Assembly: GCA_046594885.1 (NCBI GenBank)
Contig: JBKJRD010000059.1
Span: 1 to 30,884, forward strand
Reading direction: 5' to 3'
Length of the DNA stretch: 30,884 nt
DNA from: Methylotenera_A sp046594885
GTDB taxonomy: Bacteria > Pseudomonadota > Gammaproteobacteria > Burkholderiales > Methylophilaceae
A program made the position numbers and the translations under genes. Positions 1-7,540 of this stretch are shown here, in pieces. The notes below the pieces were generated by a model that searched no databases, had not been told where the DNA came from, and saw nothing but the letters and a program-made list of their open reading frames with translations. Within the stretch, counting starts at the first letter, position 1. Each line of letters starts with the position of its first letter.

Positions 1-2
1 GT

Positions 3-254
3 TCATTTTCAAGTTTGCTTGCTTTTAATTATTTAGCCATTCATTTTGGTAAAGCAGAACTTTTGTTCTTCTGGGATGATCCGATAAATCAATTTTCTAT
101 TTCAAGCATTAGTGCCATTGTAACGAATGGTGGCGGATTAAGTAATTACAGAGCTTACAGCGATGGTTTAAGTGAAGTGCCATTGCCAGCTGCTGGTTGG
201 TTATTTGGTTCTGCACTCATCGGCTTAATGGGTTTACGTCGTAAAATGCACTAG
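3..254 (+). CDS. PEP-CTERM sorted surface protein, C-terminal part (partial)
   Basis: The reading frame is open to the left edge, so only the last 83 residues are visible. They end in SEVPLPAAGWLFGSALIG, then a short hydrophobic stretch and LRRKMH. This is the tripartite PEP-CTERM layout: a V-P-L-P-A-A motif, one membrane helix and a basic tail. In known systems such a tail is recognised by exosortase/EpsH and cut during export to the cell surface or exopolysaccharide. The visible part upstream of the tail shows no domain I recognise. A strong terminator follows at once, so this gene ends its transcript. The sorting tail is clear; the function of the protein is unknown. Confidence 0.8.
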   Translation, partial: SFSSLLAFNYLAIHFGKAELLFFWDDPINQFSISSISAIVTNGGGLSNYRAYSDGLSEVPLPAAGWLFGSALIGLMGLRRKMH

Positions 255-271
255 TTTTAAAGGTTAAGTTT

Positions 272-305
272 AAAAAGGCGATGGTGCAAACCATCGCCTT
301 TTTTA
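272..305 (+). terminator. Rho-independent terminator after the PEP-CTERM gene
   Basis: An 11-bp perfect stem (AAGGCGATGGT at 275-285 pairs with ACCATCGCCTT at 290-300) closes a GCAA tetraloop and runs into six T residues. A-runs on the left side extend the pairing, so it could also act on the other strand. Confidence 0.9.
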
Positions 306-370
306 CTGGTCTTTAAAAGGGTAAATGACGAATCAAAACCAAATTAAAGTAGAATATTGGTTTGAAAATA

Positions 371-376
371 AAGGAG
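371..376 (+). promoter_or_regulatory. Ribosome binding site that selects a TTG start
   Basis: AAGGAG sits six bases upstream of TTG at 383. This fixes the start of the FKBP lipoprotein there rather than at the TTG at 362, which has no comparable site, and gives a conventional lipoprotein signal peptide. Confidence 0.7.
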
Positions 377-382
377 CATCAA

Positions 383-871
383 TTGACGAACAAAACGCTT
401 TATTACAAAACACTTTATATAAGTGCGCTAACATTATTGATAACCGTATCTGGCTGCAAAGCCGAATCCACCACACCCACACAGGAAAAAACCGCAATGA
501 CTGCAAACGCTTCACAAAATAATATCACCGAATTACAAAAAATTGACACCCAAGTAGGCACAGGCCGTGAGGCTGAGCCAGGTTTTAACGTAACCGTGCA
601 TTACACCGGCTGGTTGTATGACGAAGCGGCAGAAAATAAAAAAGGTAAAAAGTTTGACAGTAGCTTAGATAGAAAACAGCCATTTAACTTTTTTTTAGGC
701 GGCGGCCAAGTGATTCAAGGTTGGGATGAAGGCTTTGCAGGCATGAAAATTGGCGGCAAACGTACCTTAATTATTCCAGCTGAAATGGGTTATGGTGCGC
801 GTGGCGCAGGTGGCGCTATTCCGCCAAATGCCACACTCATTTTCGACGTAGAACTTCTAGACGTCAAATAA
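383..871 (+). CDS. FKBP-type peptidyl-prolyl cis-trans isomerase, lipoprotein
   Basis: A 162-residue protein that should speed cis-trans isomerisation of X-Pro bonds in the envelope. Its N-terminus is a lipoprotein signal: a hydrophobic stretch followed by the lipobox TVSGC, so the mature protein is probably anchored by an acylated Cys. The rest is one FKBP domain with the family signatures VTVHYTGWLYD, GKKFDSSLDR, FLGGGQVIQGWDEG, GMKIGGKRTLIIP and YGARGAGGAIPPNATLIF, ending FDVELLDVK. The aromatic and acidic active-site residues of the family (Y, F, D, W, Y, F) are present. The start is TTG with a good ribosome binding site. It is a single-domain, FkpA/Mip-like short form. The stop codon overlaps the first bases of a 121-bp palindrome. 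Family assignment is secure; the substrate is unknown. Confidence 0.92.
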   Translation: MTNKTLYYKTLYISALTLLITVSGCKAESTTPTQEKTAMTANASQNNITELQKIDTQVGTGREAEPGFNVTVHYTGWLYDEAAENKKGKKFDSSLDRKQPFNFFLGGGQVIQGWDEGFAGMKIGGKRTLIIPAEMGYGARGAGGAIPPNATLIFDVELLDVK

Positions 872-990
872 AAAATCCATCTTCGCTGCCATACGTTGTT
901 GCTCACAAAAAATAATGCCTTGCATATAACACATATGCTGCAACCTTATTTTTTGCTCGCTCCTAGTCTGGCTTAGAAGCTGAATTTTTT
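870..990. repeat. 121-bp imperfect palindrome (MITE-like or structural repeat)
   Basis: The whole gap between the FKBP gene and the OsmC gene folds on itself around position 930. The outer arms start AAAAAAT (870-876) and end ATTTTTT (984-990). The middle arms contain GCTCACAAAAAATAA (901-915) and TTATTTTTTGCTCGC (946-960). The inner arms are GCATAT (922-927) and ATATGC (933-938). Register stays within one base over the full length, with mismatches scattered through both arms. Nothing inside looks like a gene. It could be a non-autonomous palindromic element or a two-way terminator. I saw no second copy in this window. Confidence 0.6.
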
Positions 991-1027
991 GGGTTGCTGA
1001 AAGCGAAAAACCAAGTAGGAATTAATC

Positions 1028-1447
1028 ATGAAAGTACGCATTAAATGGGTGGAAGAGGTTAGTTTCGTCGGCGAATCTGAAACTGGTCATGCGGTTGTAT
1101 TAGACGGTGCGCCAGAAAATGGTGGCCGCAACATTGGCATGCGCCCTATGGAAATGTTATTGATTGGCATGGGTGCTTGTACTGCGTTTGACGTAGTTAC
1201 AATCCTTAAAAAAGCACGACAGCCCATTGTGGATTGTGTAGCAGAAATTGAAGCGCAGCGTGCAGAGGAGATTCCAAAAGTGTTTACCAGCATTCATGTG
1301 CATTTTGTGATTACAGGCAACAACTTAAACGAAACGCAAGTAGAACGCGCGGTAAAATTATCTGCCGAAAAGTATTGTTCAGCATCAATTATGTTGGCGA
1401 AATCGGTAGAAATTACCCACGATTATGTCATTAAGTCGGCGGCATAA
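1028..1447 (+). CDS. OsmC family protein
   Basis: A 139-residue protein of the OsmC/Ohr superfamily, YhfA-like branch, thought to reduce organic or fatty-acid hydroperoxides through two thiols. The two conserved cysteines are visible: C51 in GMGACTAFDV, at the start of the long central helix, and C117 in AEKYCSAS. The order is an N-terminal beta region, the RPMEMLLIGMGAC helix, then a second beta-alpha unit. Length is normal for the family. A ribosome binding site, AAGTAGGA, precedes the ATG. The VOC-family gene follows three bases after the stop, so the two are very likely cotranscribed. The exact substrate cannot be told from sequence. Confidence 0.88.
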   Translation: MKVRIKWVEEVSFVGESETGHAVVLDGAPENGGRNIGMRPMEMLLIGMGACTAFDVVTILKKARQPIVDCVAEIEAQRAEEIPKVFTSIHVHFVITGNNLNETQVERAVKLSAEKYCSASIMLAKSVEITHDYVIKSAA

Positions 1448-1450
1448 CTG

Positions 1451-1849
1451 ATGCAAAAACTGCAACCAAAAGGCATGTTGGGTATTCGTCATGTAGCTTT
1501 GTTTGTCAAAGAGCTTGAGGTTGCGGTGGATTTTTATACCCGCGTGATGGGCATGAAAATTGAATGGCAACCAGATGCAGATAATATGTACTTAACCAAT
1601 GGCGGAGATGTATTTGCCTTGCATCGCGTGGATTATGTGCCGCAAGCACAACAGCGTTTAGACCATATTGGATTTGTATTAGAAACGCCGACGGACGTGG
1701 ATAATTGGCATGCTTTTTTTGTGAAGAGTGGTGTCAAAATTACCGAAGCACCAAAAACGCATAGAGATGGTTCGCGTGGTTTTTACTGCTTAGATACGGT
1801 AGGACATTTGTTGGAGTTGATTTATCACCCGCCAATATCGGGCATGTGA
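1451..1849 (+). CDS. VOC family (glyoxalase/dioxygenase fold) protein
   Basis: A 132-residue protein with two beta-alpha-beta-beta-beta modules typical of the vicinal oxygen chelate family: GIRHVALFVKELEVAVDFYT opens module one and QRLDHIGFVLETP opens module two. Putative metal ligands sit at the usual places: H14, H72 and E122 (in GHLLELIYHPP). It belongs with glyoxalase I, fosfomycin-resistance and extradiol dioxygenase relatives, but I cannot choose a reaction. It starts three bases after the OsmC stop codon without a strong ribosome binding site, which suggests translational coupling. The OsmC neighbour would fit a detoxification role; that is inference. Confidence 0.82.
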   Translation: MQKLQPKGMLGIRHVALFVKELEVAVDFYTRVMGMKIEWQPDADNMYLTNGGDVFALHRVDYVPQAQQRLDHIGFVLETPTDVDNWHAFFVKSGVKITEAPKTHRDGSRGFYCLDTVGHLLELIYHPPISGM

Positions 1850-1869
1850 GAGAATTTTGTTGCGAAATA

Positions 1870-2187
1870 TTATTGCGTAATGATAGTAACGCTTAATGGC
1901 GCTTCATTTTCTAATACGTTTAATAATCGATCCACATTAGGGTGTTTGCCAGGGCAATTTTCAGCATCTTCCGTATGTTCTGCGAACAAAGCCAAGCCTT
2001 CTACAGCCGCATCGAGCGTAATGGCACCAAACATTTTGTACAAATGATTAAAGACTTTAAGTGAGCCTTGGCTGCCTGGCTTATTGTCAATTACCCCCGC
2101 AGATTTGCCATCTTCAAAAAATAGCTCAATCCTTTTAATATCATCTACGCTATCTAAGGTCAGTAGCACATCACTAAATTTTTGCAT
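1870..2187 (-). CDS. DUF2322 family protein
   Basis: A 105-residue soluble protein resembling the DUF2322 family found widely in beta- and gammaproteobacteria. The recognisable core is VIDNKPGSQGSLKVFNHL, then GAITLDAAVEGLALFAEHTEDA and PGKHPNVDRLL. No catalytic motif, signal peptide or membrane segment is visible. The function is unknown. It lies downstream of coq7 on the same strand with a gap of about 56 bases, and converges with the VOC-family gene. Family assignment is from memory of the conserved core. Confidence 0.65.
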   Translation of the reverse strand: MQKFSDVLLTLDSVDDIKRIELFFEDGKSAGVIDNKPGSQGSLKVFNHLYKMFGAITLDAAVEGLALFAEHTEDAENCPGKHPNVDRLLNVLENEAPLSVTIITQ

Positions 2188-2243
2188 TTCTGTTATCCCG
2201 TATGTTGCTCGTTTGATGATGTTATCGTTTTATACTTATTTAG

Positions 2244-2867
2244 CTATACATAATAAGCGGTTGCAGTCATTAGTTTGGAGGCGAATTTCATGCCAGCTTT
2301 TACCGGTTGAGGCAAATCACTAGCGCCCAGTTGTTTAGCTTCTAGCGCATGCTCTGCTTCATCTTGTTGCATTTGACTTACGATTGTACGCGTTTTAATA
2401 TCGGTTTCACTGAGTTTATTTAAATGGCTTTGTAAATGCGCCGACACTTGTTGTTCAGTTTCGGCTAAAAAGCCTAAATTCCATTTATCACTCAATGCAC
2501 CAGCCGCCGCACCAAGCGTAAAGCTGCCAGCGTACCAAACAGGGTTCAACCAACTTTTGCGGCCACCCAGCTCGTTTATGCGCGCTTCACACCACGCTAA
2601 GTGATCGGTTTCTTCACTGGCTGCTTTTTGCAAACTTTGCACAATTTTTGGGTTGCGTGAAGTGAGTGCTTGCCCGCTGTACAATGCTTGCGCGCAGACC
2701 TCACCAACATGATTAATGCGCATTAAAGCGGCAGCCTGTTTTTTTTCAGCTTCAGAAAGTGTTAAGTCTTCAATATCAGCATCAGGCCTTTGCCTGCTGG
2801 CATTTGCCTGCGCAAACACAGTGCGTAAGCCTGTATCAAATGTGGCGATTAATTTATCTATAAGCAT
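2244..2867 (-). CDS. coq7: 2-polyprenyl-3-methyl-6-methoxy-1,4-benzoquinone monooxygenase, Coq7 type
   Basis: A di-iron hydroxylase that adds the last ring hydroxyl in ubiquinone synthesis, standing in for UbiF in many betaproteobacteria. From the ATG at 2867 it has 207 residues. All six carboxylate and histidine ligands expected of the family are visible: E56 (NHVGE), E86 and H89 (SEETDH), E138 (AETEQQ), and E170 and H173 (DEAEH). The hydrophobic stretch near residues 110-125 fits the membrane-associated helix used to reach the quinone. I prefer the ATG to the TTG one codon upstream because AGGAA lies five bases before the ATG. It starts eight bases after the GlcF-like gene stops, so both share a transcript. 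Confidence 0.93.
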   Translation of the reverse strand: MLIDKLIATFDTGLRTVFAQANASRQRPDADIEDLTLSEAEKKQAAALMRINHVGEVCAQALYSGQALTSRNPKIVQSLQKAASEETDHLAWCEARINELGGRKSWLNPVWYAGSFTLGAAAGALSDKWNLGFLAETEQQVSAHLQSHLNKLSETDIKTRTIVSQMQQDEAEHALEAKQLGASDLPQPVKAGMKFASKLMTATAYYV

Positions 2868-2875
2868 CAATGTTC

Positions 2876-4069
2876 CTAAGCAATTAAGCCAGTATAACCT
2901 AATTGTTTTGCAATAATGCTCACAGGATGCACAACTTTTACCGACTTATTTTGTGCGCGTAAACCCGCCGCAATCTGTAATGCGCAGCCTATATTGCTAG
3001 TCGCTAACAGTGTTACATTGCTTTTATCAATTGCGTTTAATTTATCTTTCAATAAGGCATCTGCCATATCAGGCTGAGTGAGCATATAGGCGCCTGCACC
3101 ACCGCAGCATTGTGTATTGCCACTTAAATTTTGCAAATTGGCATTGGGTATTTTTTTAAGCAACTGCATAACAGCAACATGCGTTTTGAGCACATTACGC
3201 AAAGTGCAAGGTTCATGCAGCGCAATCGCATCGGCAAGCGGTTGCAATGCAATATCTTGCCAATCGCATTGCATTAAAAACGCACTAATGTCTTGAGTAT
3301 TTAAATTGGCATAATCGTGCAAACCAGCACCGCAGCCACTTGCTATCGTAATCACAGGGTTGGCCTTGTTAAATGCCGCATTATTTTTTTCAATATATAC
3401 TTCTGCAAGCGCTGAGTCTCCTTGTTGCCTTGCCAGCCCGCCGCAGCAGGTTTGTGCTTTGGGAATATGGACATCGTAGCCTAAGTAATTCATAACAAAT
3501 ACGCTGGCACGCAGGGTATCTGTATCAACAATATTGCTGATGCAGCCCAAAAATAAACTAACATCGCCTTTTTTGTTCTGGCTGGTCGGGTATAACGCAA
3601 GCCAATTTTGTTGAGTGGGCAATTGCGGTAATAGCGCTATCGGTTTTTTAAAAGTGGGTATTAATGCGCTGACTATTTTTAGCAAACCTAAATGCTGCGA
3701 CAATTTTAGTAACTGAGCAACAAGCCGCATCAATACTGGTTTTTGTATCAAAATATTGGTTAAGTTACTGGTCAAATTGCTGGGTTTTGCAATGCCAGCA
3801 CGCGCGCTATCAATTAATCCGCCATAGTGAACGCCATTTGGGCAGACAGTTTCACAATTACGGCAACTTAAACAGCCATTAATATGGTCTTGATAACGTT
3901 CATTAGCAGGCAAAATATCGCGCGCCACTGCGCTAATTAATTGAATACGACCACGCGGCGAATCTGCCTCGGAACCAGTTTTGTGGTAAGTAGGACAGTG
4001 TGGCAAACATAAGCCACAAGCGACACAGCGGTCAGCCTCTGCAATGATTTGTTGAATATTTAAAGACAT
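2876..4069 (-). CDS. GlcF-like (Fe-S)-binding protein with two CCG domains
   Basis: A 397-residue electron-transfer protein. Two 4Fe-4S motifs lie near the N-terminus: C15, C18, C21, C25 (CVACGLCLPHCP) and C66, C69, C72, C76 (CLSCRNCETVCP). Two CCG motifs follow, TCCGG at about 208 and QCCGG at about 321, each with an upstream Cys (C176 in LGCIS, C288 in EPCTL). This is the layout of the glycolate oxidase iron-sulfur subunit GlcF and of related HdrD/LldE-like proteins. No glcD or glcE is next to it, so glycolate as substrate is not shown. The ATG at 4069 fits the start of the family better than the TTG at 4087. It lies between ctpA and coq7 on one strand. Confidence 0.82.
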   Translation of the reverse strand: MSLNIQQIIAEADRCVACGLCLPHCPTYHKTGSEADSPRGRIQLISAVARDILPANERYQDHINGCLSCRNCETVCPNGVHYGGLIDSARAGIAKPSNLTSNLTNILIQKPVLMRLVAQLLKLSQHLGLLKIVSALIPTFKKPIALLPQLPTQQNWLALYPTSQNKKGDVSLFLGCISNIVDTDTLRASVFVMNYLGYDVHIPKAQTCCGGLARQQGDSALAEVYIEKNNAAFNKANPVITIASGCGAGLHDYANLNTQDISAFLMQCDWQDIALQPLADAIALHEPCTLRNVLKTHVAVMQLLKKIPNANLQNLSGNTQCCGGAGAYMLTQPDMADALLKDKLNAIDKSNVTLLATSNIGCALQIAAGLRAQNKSVKVVHPVSIIAKQLGYTGLIA

Positions 4070-4153
4070 GCAATCATCATAAAACAAAGCCCTGCTTTAA
4101 GCGATGCCATTTGCATGACGTTCCACCTAAAACAGGGTAATTAAAGCGTTGGC

Positions 4154-5611
4154 CTATTTTTTTATTTCAGCAGGCATTTCAACTGGCTTTGCTTCAGCTG
4201 GTTTTGTGTCTTCTACTTTTACTTCTGGTGTTTTTTGTACAGGCAAACCTTTTAACACATTCATGGCTTGCACAAATTGAATGTCATCTTTACTGGCTGG
4301 CTCAATGGGGCCTTTTTGTTCAGCAAACTTTTTCTCATTGGCTTTCTGTACCGCAGCGGCTTTTTCTGCATCTAGCACTTTTGCTGGGGCTTCAGATTCT
4401 TTAGGATTAGATAAATGCTTGGCTAAATCCGCTTCGCGTATATTGTTAGATTGGTCAAAGCCATCTTCCACGATGATGTCTGGCACAATGCCTTTGGCTT
4501 GAATAGAGCGGCCTTTTGGCGTGAAATAGCGTGCAGTGGTTAATTTAATCGCGCTGCCATTATTCATTGGTAAAATGGTTTGCACAGAGCCTTTACCAAA
4601 GCTTTGCGTGCCTAAAATAGTGGCGCGTTTATGATCTTGCAATGCACCAGCCACAATTTCAGAGGCTGAAGCTGAGCCATTGTTAATTAACACCACAATC
4701 GGTGTGGTTTTGTAATCGTTAGCTTCATCTTTTAAATAATCCGATTTGCCACGACGAGCGTAATCTAAGGGCGCCGCGTTTAAACGCATTTTGGCATCCG
4801 CTGTGCGGCCTTCGGTGTATACCACCAATTCATCTTTAGGCAAAAATGCTGCAGATACGCCAACAGCCGCATCTAATAAACCGCCTGGATTATTGCGTAA
4901 ATCTAACACCAGGCCTTTAAATGGTCCTTTATTTTGTACCCGCAACTCTTTTAAAGCCTTGGCTAAATCTTCGCCTGTGTGTTCCTGAAACTGAGTAATG
5001 CGTACATAGCCGTAACCTGGCTCAATATATTTATTTTTAACACTTTGCGATTTGATAACCGCGCGGGTTAATTTAAAGGTTAACGGTTTGGTTTCGCCTT
5101 TACGTAATACGGTGAGTAAAATATCGGTATCTGGCTTGCCACGCATTTTTTTAACAGCATCATTGAGGCTCAAGCCACGAACTTGTGTGTCATCTAATTT
5201 AGAAATTAAGTCACCACTTTTTAAGCCAGCCTTATAAGCGGGGCTATCTTCAATTGGCGTAACCACTTTCACTAAACCATCTTCCATGGCGACTTCAATG
5301 CCTAATCCGCCAAATTCGCCTTGCGTACCCGCTTGTAAATCTTTGTAACCTTCAGCATCCATAAAAGTGGAATGTGGGTCTAAACCTGCCAACATGCCAG
5401 TTAATGCCTCGTTAATCAGTTTTTTGTCTTCAACTGGCTCAACATAATCACTTTTAACTTTGCCGAACACTTCGGCAAATACGCGCAAATCATCCAGCGG
5501 CAATTGCGATACGCTGGTTTTTTCAGCCAATGCTGAAAAATTAAGGCTAATCAAAACGCCGACTAAAACGCCAGAGCCAATTAAGCCCATTTTTTCAAAA
5601 GAAGTACGCAT
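4154..5611 (-). CDS. C-terminal processing peptidase, S41 family (CtpA-like)
   Basis: A 485-residue periplasmic serine protease. An N-terminal hydrophobic segment (about 8-29, ending SALAE) is a signal peptide or anchor. A PDZ domain follows (about 98-180; GGLGIEV, AGLKSGDLI), then the S41 catalytic domain. The Ser-Lys dyad is visible: S315 in NNGSASASEIV and K340 in SFGKGSVQ, 25 residues apart as expected. The last 75 residues are rich in K, E, P and A with repeated KPAE-like runs, probably a disordered tail. The ATG at 5611 has AAGGG five bases upstream and is preferred over a TTG eleven codons earlier. It is the first gene of a probable ctpA-glcF-coq7 run. Confidence 0.92.
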   Translation of the reverse strand: MRTSFEKMGLIGSGVLVGVLISLNFSALAEKTSVSQLPLDDLRVFAEVFGKVKSDYVEPVEDKKLINEALTGMLAGLDPHSTFMDAEGYKDLQAGTQGEFGGLGIEVAMEDGLVKVVTPIEDSPAYKAGLKSGDLISKLDDTQVRGLSLNDAVKKMRGKPDTDILLTVLRKGETKPLTFKLTRAVIKSQSVKNKYIEPGYGYVRITQFQEHTGEDLAKALKELRVQNKGPFKGLVLDLRNNPGGLLDAAVGVSAAFLPKDELVVYTEGRTADAKMRLNAAPLDYARRGKSDYLKDEANDYKTTPIVVLINNGSASASEIVAGALQDHKRATILGTQSFGKGSVQTILPMNNGSAIKLTTARYFTPKGRSIQAKGIVPDIIVEDGFDQSNNIREADLAKHLSNPKESEAPAKVLDAEKAAAVQKANEKKFAEQKGPIEPASKDDIQFVQAMNVLKGLPVQKTPEVKVEDTKPAEAKPVEMPAEIKK

Positions 5612-5717
5612 GCAAACCCTTTTCAATAAAATAATTTGTACCACGCAGCATGATTAAGTCGCTTAACTACTGCTAACACCTAACTATGAGCTTACAATAA
5701 AACAATAGGTTCATTTT

Positions 5718-5745
5718 GCGCTATTTCAACTCAATTGAATAGCGC
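5718..5745. repeat. Hairpin between divergent ctpA and the SelT/W-like gene
   Basis: GCGCTATT(T)CAA pairs with TTGAATAGCGC, an 11-bp stem with one bulged T and a CTCAA loop. It is not followed by a T-run, so it is probably not a terminator. It could be an operator or part of the leader of the gene at 5778. Confidence 0.4.
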
Positions 5746-5777
5746 GAAACCCATTTTTGCAGAAAGATTTATAGCCC

Positions 5778-6074
5778 ATGTTGATCACAAATAGCAAACA
5801 ATTGCATATAGTCAATATTGAATACTGCACCCAATGCCGCTGGCTACTTCGTGCCGCTTGGTTAGCGCAAGAGTTATTAACCACATTTGAAGGCGAGCTA
5901 AAATCAGTGACTTTGCAGCCCGGTACTGGCGGCATATTTCAAGTGAGTTTAAATGGCGTGCTGATTTTCAATCGTAAGGAGGTTGGCCGCTTTCCAGAGT
6001 CCAAAGAGCTGAAGCAATTGATTCGCGATGTGATCGACCCTGAGCGTGATTTAGGCCACAGCGACAAACAATAG
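5778..6074 (+). CDS. SelT/SelW/SelH (Rdx) family CxxC protein
   Basis: A 98-residue thioredoxin-like-fold protein of the Rdx family, whose animal relatives are selenoproteins W, T and H. The redox motif C17-T-Q-C20 follows the first strand (VNIEYCTQC). The family features AAWLAQELLTTF, LQPGTGGIFQVSLNG and FNRKEVGRFPE are clear. The second position is Cys, not selenocysteine. Small bacterial members are thought to act in thiol redox chemistry but have no agreed substrate. The start has only a weak ribosome binding site. It is divergent from ctpA and followed by the ferritin-like gene after about 150 bases. Confidence 0.87.
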   Translation: MLITNSKQLHIVNIEYCTQCRWLLRAAWLAQELLTTFEGELKSVTLQPGTGGIFQVSLNGVLIFNRKEVGRFPESKELKQLIRDVIDPERDLGHSDKQ

Positions 6075-6225
6075 TTGGCTTATTCTTTTCTATTGACAAT
6101 CTAGGTGATACTGACAATGCGAACTATTTGCAATTCTGCAAGCTAATTTTATTTGAGTTAAACTGCGTTCATTGGGTTTTTAAAAACATAAAACTCGGTT
6201 TTTTCACAGAAATAAGGAGAATAAA

Positions 6226-6687
6226 ATGTCAGAAGATCACGGTGCACAAAGCCCAGTTGTTAGTGCATTAAACACAATTTTAGAATTAGAATTAGCAGGC
6301 GTGGTGCGCTACACACACTATGCTTTAATGGTGTTTGGCTACAATCGTATACCAATCGTTTCTTGGTTGCGTGGCCAAGCGGCGGAATCATTAACACATG
6401 CCGACAAAGCGGGTGAGTTGATTACCCATTTGGGCGGACATCCTTCATTAGCCATAGGCCCATTATTAGAAACACATAATCACGATATTGGTGGCATTTT
6501 ACGTGAATCATTGGCGCACGAGACGGCTTCGCTCAATGCCTACAAAGCCCTGTTAACACTGGTTGAAGGCGATTCTGTGATGCTGGAAGAATATGCGCGC
6601 GAAATGATTTATCAAGAAGAATTGCATTTGGGCGAAGTAGACAAAATGCTGCGTAAACCAGGCGAAATCGCTAAATTTCACGAATAA
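6226..6687 (+). CDS. Ferritin-like protein (bacterioferritin/Dps-like)
   Basis: A 153-residue, probably four-helix protein of the ferritin superfamily. Helix one carries E20/E22 (LELELAGVVRYTHY). Helix two carries E54 and H58 (AAESLTHADKAGEL). Helix three carries E94/E99 (RESLAHETASLN). Helix four carries E131 and H134 (YQEELHLGEVDKML). Iron storage or ferroxidase activity is the likely role. The helix-two metal motif is E-x-x-x-H rather than the usual E-x-x-H, so the di-iron site may be altered. It has a strong ribosome binding site (AAGGAG seven bases before the ATG) and ends at a double terminator. I see no convincing Fur box upstream. Confidence 0.8.
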   Translation: MSEDHGAQSPVVSALNTILELELAGVVRYTHYALMVFGYNRIPIVSWLRGQAAESLTHADKAGELITHLGGHPSLAIGPLLETHNHDIGGILRESLAHETASLNAYKALLTLVEGDSVMLEEYAREMIYQEELHLGEVDKMLRKPGEIAKFHE

Positions 6688-6720
6688 ATATTGAACATAA
6701 ATATGGGTTAAGTATGTACG

Positions 6721-6746
6721 AAAAAAGCGGCTGGTGCCGCTTTTTT
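6721..6746 (+). terminator. First of two tandem terminators
   Basis: AAAAAAGCGGC pairs with GCCGCTTTTTT around a TGGT loop. It is symmetric, so it works on either strand and also serves the convergent NlpC/P60 gene. Confidence 0.88.
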
Positions 6747-6760
6747 ATCAATATCAAGTT

Positions 6761-6783
6761 AAGCGGCTGGTGCCGCTTTTTTT
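6761..6783 (+). terminator. Second of two tandem terminators
   Basis: AAGCGGCTGGTGCCGCTT repeats the first hairpin exactly in stem and loop, followed by seven T residues. The two copies are 14 bases apart. Confidence 0.88.
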
Positions 6784-6820
6784 AAATCAATGCGCTTAAA
6801 CTAAATGCGCTAAATTAAGT

Positions 6821-7384
6821 TTACGGCGTAGCAGCCAATGATTGCTCAACTTCTTTATCTAAGCGTTGCGCGCCATTAAAACGTCTGGCCCAATAGCCAG
6901 TTTTCATGTTTTCAACGCGCACGACTTTGCCTGAGCTGGGCGCATGAATAAATTGATTGTCGCCCATATAAATACCCACATGTGAAAAAGCGGATTTTAA
7001 AGTGTTAAAGAACACTAAGTCACCAGGCTGCAAATCGTTTTTCGGGATAGTTTTGCCAATTTGACTAATCGCACGCGCAGTTGGTGGCAGTGATAAATTG
7101 GTGGCTTGATTAAACACATAGCGCACAAATCCGCTGCAATCAAAACCAGTTTCTGGCGATTTCCCACCATATTTATATTGAATGCCAGTTAAGCTTAATG
7201 CATTGATTAATACCGATTGCGCACGTGTTTGCCAAGTGCTGGCTTTATCTTGCTGTTGTTGGGTTTCATTTTCATCTGCGCTATAAAGCTTAACACCAGA
7301 CGCGCTTTCTAAAAATGCCTCTTCGGCGTTTGCATGAAAACAAACGCTAAAAAAAACACTAAAACATAAAATGACAAACTTCAT
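6821..7384 (-). CDS. NlpC/P60 (C40) family peptidoglycan peptidase
   Basis: A 187-residue exported cysteine peptidase expected to cut the D-Glu-diaminopimelate link in cell-wall peptides. A signal peptide ends at about residue 20 (CFHANA). The NlpC/P60 domain follows, with catalytic C83 (GFDCSGFV), H135 (FSHVGIY) and H147 (FIHAPSS). YKYGGKSP and LPPTARAISQIG are family hallmarks. The linker at 40-50 is Gln-rich. There is no lipobox, so it is probably soluble in the periplasm. It converges with the ferritin-like gene across the double terminator and is divergent from the helicase gene. Assignment is secure; its in-cell partner is not visible. Confidence 0.92.
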   Translation of the reverse strand: MKFVILCFSVFFSVCFHANAEEAFLESASGVKLYSADENETQQQQDKASTWQTRAQSVLINALSLTGIQYKYGGKSPETGFDCSGFVRYVFNQATNLSLPPTARAISQIGKTIPKNDLQPGDLVFFNTLKSAFSHVGIYMGDNQFIHAPSSGKVVRVENMKTGYWARRFNGAQRLDKEVEQSLAATP

Positions 7385-7540
7385 GCAATCCTTATTTAAT
7401 TGGGTTGCTAAACTTAATACACAATTAAAACAATCATTTCAAGCCAGTTGCAGCGCAAGGCTAACAACAAATAAACCATAACGCAATACTTTTTATGCGC
7501 CTCGCCATATCAAATCAGCGATTCATGGGATAATTTAAGC

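Noticed and set aside
4090..4137. Inverted repeat CCCTG...CAGGG between ctpA and the GlcF-like gene
   Set aside because: Only five plus four pairs with a mismatch and a loop near 27 bases, too weak to call a terminator.
5612..5644. Upstream TTG extension of the CtpA-like protease
   Set aside because: It would put eleven extra residues before a normal signal peptide, and the ATG at 5611 has the better ribosome binding site.
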